Assembly (NCBI GenBank): GCA_028023455.1
Contig: JAQFVV010006203.1
Coordinates: 12,934,348-12,998,347 of the forward strand
Direction: 5' to 3'
DNA from: Epiperipatus broadwayi
Lineage: Eukaryota > Onychophora > Udeonychophora > Euonychophora > Peripatidae
DNA length: 64,000 bases
Translations under genes and position numbers: made by a program
Part shown: positions 48,394 to 59,565 of the stretch, in pieces
Layout: the number at the start of each line of letters is the position of its first letter
Position numbering within the stretch: the first letter of the stretch is position 1
Notes under the pieces: model-generated
Told to the model about the DNA's origin: nothing
Seen by the model: the letters and a program-made list of their open reading frames with translations, nothing else
The model's database searches: none

Positions 48394-49356
48394 GGTAAAA
48401 CTGACTGTTAGCGGCCACAACATTTCGCCCTCTATTTTTAAAAAACTGAACTATATTTTTTTGTACTAAGTGTATCTAACTATAAATAAACTATATCTAA
48501 CTATAAATGTTTTTTCATAAAGGTTAATAAAAAAATCAACTTACATTTTTATGCGTAGTTTTGAACTATGCACATGAGGAAATTCACAAAAATGGTGTCA
48601 TGTTCATGCATACCCCTAAATGCAAATTCCTGCAGGTAGGATGGATGAAAGAAGTACGATTCATTGATATCCACTATCCGTGGTTCAAACTACATTATTT
48701 TTACTAGGTAATTGTAAAGTATATCTAACTATAAATGTATTTTTTACATGAAGGTTAATAAATAAAATTTAAAAAAACTTATATTTTTATGAGCAATTTT
48801 GCGCTAGGTTATGTGTCAAAACTTAACAAGTGTCACAAAAGAAGTCCCTGCTGCCAAAATTATGGACTACTTTTACCACATGTAATTTTTGCAGACAGAA
48901 TTTCTATCATTTCTTTGGTTCCCCAAAATGAAATTTTAAATGTTGTGGCTGTTCTGACAGAAAGCTGGAATACATGTGGATTGCTTGAACAATTTCAAAC
49001 TCTGGAATAAGAAGTGGGTCTTTGTTTTCTGAAGCCATCTGTCTTCGAACACCATTGTTGATATAACATTTTGTTGTGGAGATAGATGTATCGTACTTCT
49101 TTCATCCATCCTGCCTGCAGGAATGTGCATTTAGGGGTATGCATGAAAATGACACCGTTTTCATGAATTTCCTTATGTGCATAGCTCAAAACACATAAAA
49201 ATGTAAGTTTATTTTTTTATTATTAACCTTTATGTAAAAACATTTACAGCTAGATATAGTTTATTTATAGTTAGATACACTTAGTACAAAAAAATATAGT
49301 TCAGTTTTTGATAAATAGAGGGTGAAAGGTTGTGGCTGCTAACAGTCAGTTTTACC
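48394..49356. mobile_element. Long-TIR DNA transposon (Mutator-like?), 963 bp, non-autonomous
   Basis: Terminal inverted repeats of about 260 bp start GGTAAAACTGACTGTTAGC at both ends (48394 onward, and inverted ending at 49356). A perfect 9-bp target-site duplication, CAAGTTATG, flanks it (48385-48393 and 49357-49365). Long TIRs with a 9-bp duplication are the Mutator/MULE pattern. Subterminal sequence ('tatctaactataaatg') is repeated internally at about 48722. The short frames 48789-49010 and 48936-49189 are not recognised as transposase. Excision of the element restores the LINE ORF1 frame. Confidence 0.85.
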
Positions 49357-50829
49357 CAAGTTATGTTTCAAAATGTTGATAGCCCAGAGATCAAGAATTT
49401 TAAAAATTTTAATATTAATGGTAAAAATAAAGATAAGTATGTAAATAATGACAGCAATTTTTTGGAAGATATAGATGATGGAGAGATAGACATCCCATCT
49501 ATGAACACAAATCCAAAGTATAAAAAAGATCAAAATAGTCAAGTTACTGAGATGGCAAATAAAAGAATAATTAATACTAAGGGTAAAAATAGTGACAATA
49601 ATGCAAAAAACAATACGGGGGCTCAAGTAACCAGTTATAAATTCGAAGGATTACAAACCAATGCTAAAAATACATCTAAAAACCCCAAAATAAAAGGGAG
49701 AAATGATACAAATGATGAAACAAAACATATAAGAGACAAATCTAATAATATTAAACAAAATCTAAGCAATAAACAAGATATTAAAAGAATTCATGGAAAT
49801 GCAAGAATCTCCTGATTTACCATCAGAAGCAAAGAAAACCTTTAATGGTCAGATTTTTAAAAAAAGTAATGATAAAACAAAAATAAGACAAGAAAATATT
49901 AAATTGACAAACAAAGATTTTATAAATATAACCGCCACAGTCAGAATGCAAACCAACACTAAAAATTACCTAAACAATAAAGCTACATATTCAAATATTT
50001 TACAAACCAACATAAATAAAAATAACACCACACTAACTCAAGATATCCAAAACAAGAATGGCACGTTTAACTTGCTAGAAGAAAAAAAAGAAAATACAGA
50101 CCAAAGAGAGATAACAGAAGAATATACATTACTACAAAAGCTAGAACAATCTGAACTGAATAACATTATAGCAGATTTTTCCAGCCCAACTATTAAGATC
50201 GTTTCAAAACTATACAAATGATAAAACAATTTTAATAGTAAGCAATCAAAATAAAGAATTGTACAGTTTTCCAACAATTTTGCAAGCAATTATCCGAGAA
50301 AAGACTGTGGATACCCTTTAGCAATTTTTTAACTCCCCCAAATAGTAGATATATAATAGTAGAGTGCCACAATACTTTACAAAAGCAAATATTACAGAAT
50401 TCAATTAAATTCATAAATAATAAGATAGTGTGTGTAATTGACATTGATAGACCAATAGTGTTAGCAGAACACATTCGTAACTGCTATCTCAACTTTACAC
50501 AAAATGACCTACAAAGATTACTAAAACCATTAGAGATAGTGAATAACTTTCATTACATCTTGGAGAAGAGGGCTGAAATACCAATACCCACAAACACGGC
50601 ATTCTTCACATTAACACTAAATAAGGTGATCACACCAATCTCAATCCCAACTATTCATTGTGCAGACCCTTCCCCACCATTAGTGTTGTTTAGATTCATT
50701 CCACCACAATGCTTCTTCTGTAAACTAAAGACACACCTTGTTAAAGACTGTCCATCAACATATTGCAACATGAAGAAAACAAAAACTCACAATTGCAACT
50801 TAACTGAAATGCAAGGAAAACAAACAGAT

Positions 50830-51457
50830 AGCAAAAGAAATGAACAAGAAACACAGCAAAAAATAAGTTTAACAACAGAAACACCAAATCCAAAGAAAGG
50901 TAAATCACCACCAATTGAAGTGCAGGAAGAATGCCAGAAATACATTGATCATACAACCACAGAATCAGACTCCATAATAGTAGAGACCCTCTCCAGAACC
51001 AACAATCAATATGGAAGAAAAATGAAAAGAACAGAAAGAGCAAGCAACAACACAACAAATGACACTAGAAAACATAGAGAAAACATGACTAGTAAAAGCT
51101 CATCAGATAGTGAGACAAATACCAGCTTTAGAAAAGGAAAAAAATTAAAAATATAGAAAAGCAAAAGAAATGAACAAGAAACACAACAAAAAATAAGTTT
51201 AACAACAGAAACACCAAATCCAAAGAAAGGTAATCTGCCACCAATTGAAGTGCAGGAAGACAACCATAGAATCAGACTCCACAATAGTAGAGACCCTCTT
51301 CAGAACCAACAATCAATATGGAAGAAAAATGAAAAGAACAAAAAGAGCAAGCAACAACACAACAAATGACACTAGAAAACATAGAGAAAACATGACTAGT
51401 AAAAGCTCATCAGACAGTGAGACAAATACCAGCTTTAGAAAAGGAAAAAAATTAAAA
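50830..51457 (+). repeat. Tandem segmental duplication within LINE ORF1
   Basis: Unit 1 (50830-51150) and unit 2 (51160-51457) both begin 'agcaaaagaaatgaacaag' and end 'aaaggaaaaaaattaaaa'. Unit 2 lacks about 23 bp, including 'catacaaccacagaatc'-type sequence. The high identity suggests a late duplication after or around LINE insertion. Confidence 0.93.
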
Positions 51458-51599
51458 ACCAACTTCCAAGAGGATACAGAGAATATAGAAATGCAAACAG
51501 ATTTGGAAGAGCAAGACCAACAATTAAACACCTCAGAAAATAATAACCATAATAAAAGTAATAGTGCATGAAAAAATTACCAAATAAGAACAAGATCTT

Positions 51600-54500
51600 C
51601 AGAGAAACCAATAATACTGCCACACCTCCCAATATGAACCTCAATATAGTCAGAGGCCTAAACTCATACCTGAATGCAGGCCTTGATCCTCTAGATAAGA
51701 ATGCACAAACCTCAATCATATTAGCAGAAACAAAACTCCACATCAACTCAAATGCAGACATCATATGCCAAATACAAAAATTAGGTACATTTTACCACTC
51801 CACCCAATCTGGCAGCTGGAGTAGCCTTATTAATTTCCCTTAATTCACTGATTAAAACACATAGTTTAATTATACTAAACACCAACCTACTGTTCATAAC
51901 TATAGGGGTCAACAAGATGAAGTTAAACCTAGTTTTTCTTTACTTAAAAAAAGAAAGTTCTCATATCCACCACACAATACAACAAATAAACATGGCATTA
52001 AATTCAAATCCATACCCCACAATATTATTAGGAGACTTCAATATGTCATATGAAGAATTTAACAAAAAATATATATATTCCTTATAAACACTAGACTAAT
52101 GTGCAGCCAAAGCTTTTTTCCCTACAGACACTTATTCATTCTACATGCAACACTAATTGACTTAATATACTACTCCCCAGAATTATACTTTTTAATTAAT
52201 CCAACATTACAACCTATTCCGTTCTCTGACCACCACACACTAAACATCACATTAACTAAATCCCCAATACAATCTGATGAAAAGATAAAAACAATTACCA
52301 GAATCTTACTGAAAGCAGTAACCCCAGAGGCTGTAATTTCAGAAGCATACATATATTTTGAAAAAATTAATCTACTCTCTCTTAATCCAATAGAAGCATG
52401 GTTCACCTTATAAACATCTTCTCTTCAATAATCACCTTTTACACAAAAAAGAACAAAGGCCCATTGACCCTCTTAAAAACCATGAAATCAGAGTCATGAT
52501 TAAAACATACCTGCAACACCTGCAGCGATCATGGTAATTATGGATTTGAAACAATGATATAACAAAAACCATCAGCTAATTTCAGAATACTTAGTCACCA
52601 GAAAGTTGAGGATCCTTCTAAGTAGACCACACAACTTCTCCAGGGGATACATCAGATGGGCCTTTGGCTTCAGGGGAAAAAAACCCACCCTCTGCTTTAA
52701 TAATTGGTAATGACACATACACTGGCATACCAATGATAAACCAGATACTCGAGTACTACAGAAATAAACTCATAGATGCTTCACCATCATCAACACAAAA
52801 TGAATACTATAATCCTATAGAAAAGAAACATGGGATAACAGCTGCTGAGATAAAAGTGAAAATTGCATCCATGCTGCAGAAAACACATCCAGGCCTCCAT
52901 GCAATACCAAAATTTATTCTATTACATCTAGATGCCTTCACAGTCCCTATCATTCAGAACATGTTGGACCTACTTTCAAAACAACAACTACCTATTGAGG
53001 GATTATACCCAATTGGATTGGTGCCATTCCTCAAGAAACCATTACTACCATCACCTCTAGAAAATCTAAGACCGATCTCAATGATTTCATTGATGATCAA
53101 ACTAACAGAGTTATTGATTAAGGATAAGATCCAGGACAAAATACTCTCATATATCTTGAAACATTTCAATTCATCAAGAAGGGAGCATGCACAGCAGAGG
53201 CATTAAGTATTTTAAAAACAATAGTAGACTTCACCAGAGAAAGCTACAAGACCAAGCCTGTAGTGGTCCAGCTGGGCATAGTGAGAGCCTTTGATACAGT
53301 CAGAACAAGTCAGAACAAATCATCTCATCCATTTTCTTGGCAGATATGAAATCCCCTCCACAATCATAAATATAATAAGTAATCTATTAAATAATAGAGA
53401 AATGGCAATAATGTTAAATGTAAAGATCTCAGAATTCTTCATATCCATGAAATCGATCCCCCAGGGATCACCCCTCAGTGTGCTACTATTTGCAATCTAT
53501 ATCAACCCTTTCCTTAAGACAGTGGATGAAAAACTTCCTGGACTCCCAGAGATTTGCAAAAGCATAACACATATTGCATACATGGATGACCTAGCTGTAT
53601 TTTTACCCTCGGCCAAATTTATACCAGATCAAATTAAAATCATGAAAAAATTCTCAAAACAATCAGGACTCTCCTTTAATTTGAACAAGTCATCAGTGTG
53701 GAGACTTTCTTCAGGGAAAACAGTAACATCACAATTCTCAGTGAAGCTTCAGAAATATCTAGGAATCCCTATGTAACTTCCCCCCATTCAAAGGAGGAAA
53801 GAGGTACAAGAAACCATGCTGGAGATAGTAAATAAGATAACAAAGTCATTAGCAAAAATATATCTATCATTACACACCAAAACTATCCTCATGAATATGT
53901 TGGTCTTGCCTAGAATAGAATATTACATTACATTTATTAAGTACACCGATAAATTCATAGCTAAAATCAACTCACTCTGCTCCCACTTATTCTGGAAAGG
54001 GAAGACAGTCACATAAAGGGCCTTTCCAAGATGCAAAGACATGCCAAATCAAATGGATTGCCTTTGCATTCCATCAAAACAATGAGATATCAGTGAACAT
54101 ATAACCTAATATATAAATTAAGTAGAGTTATCCCTCAAATTAACCCACACAGTAAGATAAGTCCCATGGACACACTGCCACCATTGACAATATGATGGAT
54201 AACTAAACTAAGGGCAGAAATAGCAAAAGACACACTCAACTCTCCTCAGAATTACACAACAAAAATAGCCTACTGGGAAGCATATCACTTTATTAACAAA
54301 CTACTTGAACCAGAGCCCACATTGTGGAACATCACCAATCACAGAATACTAAACAAGTTCAAAAGATTGTTCCTTGAACGTAAATTCTATGATTTCCTGG
54401 TCAAAACAAACTTGGCAGCTTTATCTACTAATTGGTTTCTGGTATGCCACAGAGGCTTTAAAAACATAGACTCTATTTTTTTATATGTCGTAGCATCAGC

Positions 54501-54660
54501 CAGGACGTGAACCCACAGTCATCTACAACCAATTACTTGCTTGCAAGGCGGCTGTGATGACCTCTTGACTAACAATGCTAGACAACATAGACCCTATTTT
54601 TCCACTATGCAAAAAAGAAGAGGATACAATAACCCATATTTTAGAAATGATGCAGTTTCC
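51600..54660 (+). pseudogene. LINE copy 2 ORF2 (endonuclease-RT), heavily disrupted
   Basis: Endonuclease pieces: NIVRGLNSYL and LAETKLHIN (51640-51735), LLGDFNMSYEEFN (about 52030), PFSDHHTLNI (about 52220-52245). RT pieces: PGLHAIPKFILLHLDAF, PIGLVPFLKKP and LRPISMISLMIKL (52880-53110), IPQGSPLSVLLFAIYINPF (about 53455) and the active-site box as AYMDDLAVF (about 53577; copy 1 has SYVDD). The C-terminal stretch (54322-54480) is interrupted by the SINE at 54481. Coding sense resumes at about 54584 with CKKEEDTITHIL, the remains of the Cys/His motif. Many stops and frameshifts are present. Confidence 0.82.
54481..54583 (-). mobile_element. Short tRNA-derived SINE, copy C, inserted in LINE copy 2
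   Basis: About 103 bp on the - strand: a tRNA-like body with a putative anticodon-loop CTTGCAA and a B-box-like GGGTTCACGTCC, then 'tgctacgacata' and an A-tract. It is flanked by an 18-bp duplication with one mismatch, aacatagactctattttt (54463-54480) and aacatagaccctattttt (54584-54601). It diverges from copies A and B (anticodon region, D-arm) but has the same length and layout. It interrupts ORF2 between residues corresponding to 'GFKNID' and 'PLCKKEE'. Confidence 0.85.
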
Positions 54661-54689
54661 TTCAGGATTGCTGAAACACAATCCAAGCA

Positions 54690-55400
54690 ATATACTGTAG
54701 CAGGATGGGGATGAGTGAGAAGTTGAAGTAAAAGGGACTGAACCTAGGGTGATGGAACAACATCATCACTCCCAATTCATCCAAAATATTTCAAATATCA
54801 ATAGTTTAAAAAGTATATATGAGATATATTTAAGGAGAATATGATATCAAAATCTGTGAGATCATTGAGAGATCAGAAGCTACTAAAAAGAGCAACTATA
54901 ATAATTAATCATCAACCATCATTATAAATAAAAGTAAGTATGAGTACTCAAGAGAAATAATCACTCATCATGAATGATCCACAATATAATACAGCAGTAC
55001 AGTAAATCAACAGTCAACCTTGTGACTGGATTGGAAATGGGTCTTCTGTAGACCAGGCTAACTACTGAGCCTTTTGCCAGCTTGGGCAATTATATAAACA
55101 TGACTTGGATGCACCAGCTTAGTGCCCATCCATTAAAATACACAACTAGAAAATCTAAATAATAATGCTGGGACATTAAAACATGCTGATCATCATCAAT
55201 GCTCAGGCCACTTGTACTGGCCAACTAGTAAAATAAAAAAATAATAGTGCATGGGCTTTAAAGAGTATTCTCTTTTGGCCAACCAGGATAATGATTGATT
55301 ATCAATGGATGCCCAAAGCACTAAACACATCCCCATTTATCCATGTCCGAAATCTAGCTCAGAGAACATGGGCTAAATAAGTTTATTAATAACAATAAAA
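54690..55400. other. Unidentified, less A+T-rich block
   Basis: Follows the last recognisable LINE coding sequence. On the - strand it contains 'ctaggttcagtcc' (about 54740), a B-box-like motif that could mark another tRNA-derived retroposon. The right edge near 55380-55410 is an A-rich 'aacaataaaaaaataaataa'. It may be the LINE 3' UTR or an inserted element. Not recognised. Confidence 0.3.
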
Positions 55401-56100
55401 AAATAAATAAGGTCTTATAAGGGTTATGATTTTGAAAATTATACATTGAGTTACATGATTAATAAATTAGGTTTATTTAAAACCCGTTCAGCACACAGGC
55501 ATATGGCTTGATACAAAATAAACATGTTTTATTTAATTTAGAAAAATGATCAAAATTTTACACATAAGTGTCTATCTGACATGCATTGTTATAATGTGCG
55601 TGAATTTTCTGATTTTGATTATAATACAAAATTTCAAATGATCACATAGAGATTTAAATAATTACTATTCAACATTTAAATTGTTACCTTGATTTACATA
55701 TGTGCACACAAACGCGCGATTTATAATTTACAATTAATATTTTTTAAAAAAATGAATTGACATTTAATCAAAAAAAAATATTAAAAATTTACATATATGA
55801 GTGTGCGTGTATATACGCACACTGACTCTTATCTATTTCAACTCGTTACAATAATATTATATTTTTTCATAATTAATTCATTTGGAAAACACATAAATTT
55901 CACAGTTATATGTGTGTATCAATATTTTAAAAAAATCAGTTTAACAAATTCTATTATAGCTTTCTTTTATTCTTTTACAAAAAATATATAGTCAATTTTC
56001 CAGAGGTTCGAAAGCTTTTATTAGGTTACCTCTTAACGAATTATCAATGTCTTTAAATTTAAAAATATAGATTTAAAAATTTTCATCAAATAAATTATTG
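55401..56100. other. A+T-rich gap
   Basis: No gene seen. A small perfect dyad 'agtgtgcgt...acgcacact' lies near 55799-55822. Confidence 0.4.
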
Positions 56101-56830
56101 AAAAACAACTCACTTTTGTATGCAAGTTTATCTGTGCTTCTCTTCGCATATGTAGACACAGCAGCATACGTATAACTACTTCTTTATTCAGCCACTCTCT
56201 TGGACAAGCTGTTTTTTGGTCATTCCAGGAAATTGTCATCATCAGGTAAAAGTATATAATTCTGGTAATTTGTTGGCATACCATGAGGTTCCTTTTGTAG
56301 TCCAAGAAATTGTCAAGCTGTCTTCTAGAACATATTTAAGCAGCTAGTTGATCCATTTGAAGTGACCCTGGCTTCATGCATCAAAACTCTGCAGTAAACT
56401 ATAAGGCAGTGGACTGTCCTTAGATCTTCATAGGAGCTTTGTATAACCCTGCTAGCTATTTTACCCTCTTTTTTTTCCAGGCTATTGATTTAGAAGTGAC
56501 CCAGCTTCAAGTAAGCCAAAACTCCTGGCAAGAAAAATAGGTCGTGGTTGGCAGACTGTACTGTCGCCGCTAGAGGCGCTGTTTCTGTACAGTCTGCCAA
56601 CCACAACCAAAAAATATTAGCAGCTCTGGATCTGCTGTACTATCTTCAGCTATATCAATTCATGGTAGATGGACTGCCAACTCTACAGTCAGCCTAAACC
56701 AACTGCTGCATACTTCAACAAGCTGCAACAAAATATTGCAACAACTTTTCAGCTGACCTTCTTACAAAAAGCTATTAATCAGATTGCTGATATTTTTTTT
56801 AGCAGCTCTTTTTATAAAATCATCTAAGGT
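56100..56830. other. Less A+T-rich block of unknown identity around a strong hairpin
   Basis: Composition is distinct from the flanks. Recurring words such as 'tgacccagcttcaagtaag'/'tgaccctggcttcatgcat' and 'caactgctgcatacttca'/'caacaagctgcaaca' suggest internal repetition. Open frames are not recognised. It contains the palindrome at 56540-56608. Confidence 0.3.
56540..56608. repeat. 69-bp hairpin with 18-bp perfect arms
   Basis: Arms gtggttggcagactgtac (56544-56561) and gtacagtctgccaaccac (56587-56604) are perfectly complementary. They extend by four further pairs with one mismatch. The 25-nt centre contains 'cgccgctagaggcg'. It could be abutting termini of an inverted-repeat transposon, or a pre-miRNA-like stem. 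Nothing else supports a miRNA. Confidence 0.9.
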
Positions 56831-57185
56831 GATAAGATCTTGATTAAAAACAGAGCTTTTATTTTTAGCTCTCTAATCCCTTTAAAAACATATATGTTTT
56901 AATTAATTAAAAAAATTTCAAAAACAATTTGTGTTTTTACATTTCACAATCAGAATAATAATAATAACAATACCATATTTATATTTATTAAGACCTTTTT
57001 TAAAATATTAACTTCATAATGAAATTTTATTTTAAACCCAGAATTATTTAACCCTTTACTTGTTATTATTTTATTTTAGAAAATATAGAAAAATATCTAC
57101 AAAAATTTATTCTATGTTTATTTCTACTTTTCCTTTATTTTACATATATATATTCACATACACTATATTAGTGGGTGTGATGTAA
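56831..57185. other. A+T-rich gap
   Basis: No gene or recognised repeat seen. Confidence 0.4.
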
Positions 57186-57828
57186 CCCAACTGGTTACAA
57201 TACCAAATCAAGCAACCACTAACTACCTTAATCAGACACACTGTCAATAATGGAGATCTTTGCCACTGTGAGAAGCTCAACCTTCCTTGCTTTCAACCTG
57301 TGGCTTATGAAGCAGTATACAACCCCAACAGCATATCTCTATCCCAATCTTATAGGAAGAAACTAAACAACACAAGAACTCGTGACCAACTTCACACACC
57401 CCAGATGACCTTCAGGCTGACATGGGAAATGATCAATCTAAATAAATAAAATATGAAAGAGGGTGAGTCGCCACCAACAAATACTGACGGTAACTATGTA
57501 AACGTTAGCATTAATAATAGCTAGAGCAACATAGATGAAACATATCCAAAAACAACTAGCATGGAATAAAATATGCTAAACAATGCCTTAACTGATGTTC
57601 AAATAGTGTGGCAGGTTTAGAACTGGAATAATGAGCAAAAGAAAAGCTAAATGTGCAGTGATTGCAAGGTTGAACTTTTAGGAAAACTCAATCGCAACAT
57701 AGGAAAGATGCCAAGATTATTTTTAGACATGGTAGGACAACCTTTAGAACTACTTTTATAGCAATGTATCCCTCTTATAAACATTTGTTACAATAATAAA
57801 GTCATTACTTTCATAAAAAAAAAAAAAA
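57186..57828 (+). pseudogene. Decayed, polyadenylated retroposed sequence with one long degenerate frame
   Basis: A single + strand frame runs from 57186 to TAG at 57759 (about 190 codons). It is open for its first 87 codons and then interrupted by five in-frame stops. It includes protein-like text such as LCHCEKLNLPCFQPVAYEAV and, later, MKEGESPPTNTDGNYVNV. It is followed by AATAAA (57795-57800) and, 14 nt later, an A14 run (57815-57828), the mark of a reverse-transcribed polyadenylated RNA. I do not recognise the protein. It may be a processed pseudogene or the 3' end of a retroelement ORF. A target-site duplication was not established. Confidence 0.5.
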
Positions 57829-58280
57829 TATTCATTAATAAAAATAGCAATGAAAGACATATGTATTTTCTTCATAGAAAAATTTATAAACGTATACCAT
57901 TTAAAATCAGCTTGTAAACCTACTTAAAAATATTTTATAATTACATATTCCTGATAAACATTAAGATAAGAGACTATTTGTATATAATAATAATTATATT
58001 TTATATTCTTTAACCAAATGAATATGACAAATTTAAAATAACCAATTTTACAATGTGTATAATATGTGTGGGTATATATATGAAACTATCCCAACACATA
58101 CTGCTAACTGAAAATTGAAATATTAAAATGCCAAATCACCATTCCAAATGTTAATATATTCAATCCAAGAGGATAAATACGTATATTTCGGAGATGTTAT
58201 ATATTGTAATTAAGCATAAAATTTTAATTAGCAGTGATCTTAAATTGCTCAAAAATAAACATATTTAATTTATATATACC
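57829..58280. other. A+T-rich gap
   Basis: No gene or recognised repeat seen. Confidence 0.4.
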
Positions 58281-59077
58281 ATGTTCCCCTGAAAATAATA
58301 CCTAAAAAAAAAATAAACCCTAGCATGATTTTTCAGGATGTTGTTAATATAAGCATTACCCCAAATATAAGACCGAGTTAAGATTGTTAGCCTGATGGAT
58401 TGATTTCATTCGTCCATTGAAACACGTGACAAAGTATTGAATTATAAAAGTAATAAAGTTCAAAACATTTATATATATTACAACTAACAAAAAAAATACA
58501 TTTTGAATTAAAGTAATGAATGTATAAATAAATATAAATGTAAATTTTTGTGCTTGAATAAATATTACTCAGAATTATTTGGCAGGCAGATTCATAACTA
58601 ATTATTTTAATAAACTTGCAAACACAATTTTACTTTTCATTTATTATCAGTGTGCCTTTATTAGTGTGATATGAGAATTCCACTTTCATATGACATGCAA
58701 CTGTATATACTGTAAGTAAATAAATCTTGATATCTGAAAAGGCTGAAACTTATTACTAGCAGGTGTAGTTCACAAATTAATTAAGCCAGTATAACGTTTT
58801 ATATATTATTTTAAATTAAATATTTCTCATTTCTACAACCTAAAAATAACTTTTAACATTCTCATATATAAGAAGAATGTCCTGGGATATGATTATAATC
58901 ATAATGTGACATATTCAAGCAGTAGTAAAAGTTATTTACATGCTGCTGTAATTGGTAATATTGAATAAATGTAGATTTTTGTACTTAAATAAATGTACAT
59001 TTTTGTATTTGAATAAATATAAATTTTTAGATTTGAATAAATGTATATGTTTGTACATAAAAAATAAGACATCCCCT
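58281..59077. mobile_element. Dispersed repeat with 'cccctgaaaata' / 'aaaataagacatcccct' ends
   Basis: Starts 'atgttcccctgaaaataata', then 'ccctagcatgatttttcagg' and 'taatataag', and finishes 'aaaaaataagacatcccct' (59077). From memory, this vocabulary (ATAAGACATCCCCTGAAAATAAG and tandem TGTAGATTTTTGTAC-type units) belongs to a non-coding DNA-transposon-like repeat seen in several animal genomes. The family name is not claimed. No terminal inverted repeat or target-site duplication was resolved. Confidence 0.5.
58962..59062. repeat. 24-bp minisatellite, four imperfect copies
   Basis: Units approximating 'tgaataaatgta(g/c)atttttgta' recur at about 58962, 58987, 59011 and 59036. They sit next to the right end of the 58281-59077 element, of which they seem to be part. 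Confidence 0.85.
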
Positions 59078-59336
<259 letters not shown>

Positions 59337-59565
59337 ATACTTCAAACATACAAATGCAACTGTTGGAGGAAATGGAAACTATATGGATTAATTAAATCCT
59401 GTAGAATTACCAACCACTTTTTCAATTGAATCAAGCTCCATATAATTTTTTAAATAATACAGATTATTGAGAAAAGGCCTGGTAATTAAAATGCATCTTA
59501 TGAACCATTAATACCTACAACTTTATATTTCAAGTATAAAAAAGAACATTAATTATATTTTTATT

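Larger units (their letters stand above)
48324..51570 (+). pseudogene. LINE copy 2 ORF1, interrupted
   Basis: An N/K-rich N-terminal region lies at 48324-48393 and 49357-49815. Frameshifts lead to 49793-50221 and then 50428-51156. The conserved part matches copy 1: 'AEHIRNCYLNFTQNDLQRLL' parallels 'AHGIVRNCYMNFTSGNLQKP'. The zinc knuckle CFFCKLKTHLVKDC is preserved, while the second knuckle has lost a cysteine (CNMKKTKTHNC). The C-terminal low-complexity region is duplicated (see 50830-51457). Non-functional. Confidence 0.78.
48324..54690 (+). mobile_element. LINE, copy 2, same family as copy 1, heavily decayed
   Basis: Begins directly after the A-tail of copy 1. Its first 23 codons (48324-48393, KLDTDNIEGHKK and on) continue in frame after the long-TIR insertion at 49363, showing that one ORF1 was split. 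ORF1, endonuclease, RT and zinc-finger parts are all recognisable but broken. Insertions: long-TIR element 48394-49356 and SINE 54481-54583. An internal duplication lies at 50830-51457. The 3' end is unclear beyond about 54660. Confidence 0.82.

Noticed and set aside
48789-49010. 73-codon frame as a transposase of the long-TIR element
   Set aside because: Too short, no DDE or zinc-finger pattern, and partly within repeated subterminal sequence.
50741-51764. Hydrophobic antisense frames in LINE copy 2
   Set aside because: Complement of a Lys/Asn/Thr-rich ORF1; the repeat of the frame reflects the segmental duplication.
54490-54580. Separate tRNA gene within the LINE
   Set aside because: It has an 18-bp target duplication and an A-tract, so it is a retroposon copy.
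56033-56305. 90-codon - strand frame
   Set aside because: Composition and context give no support for a protein.
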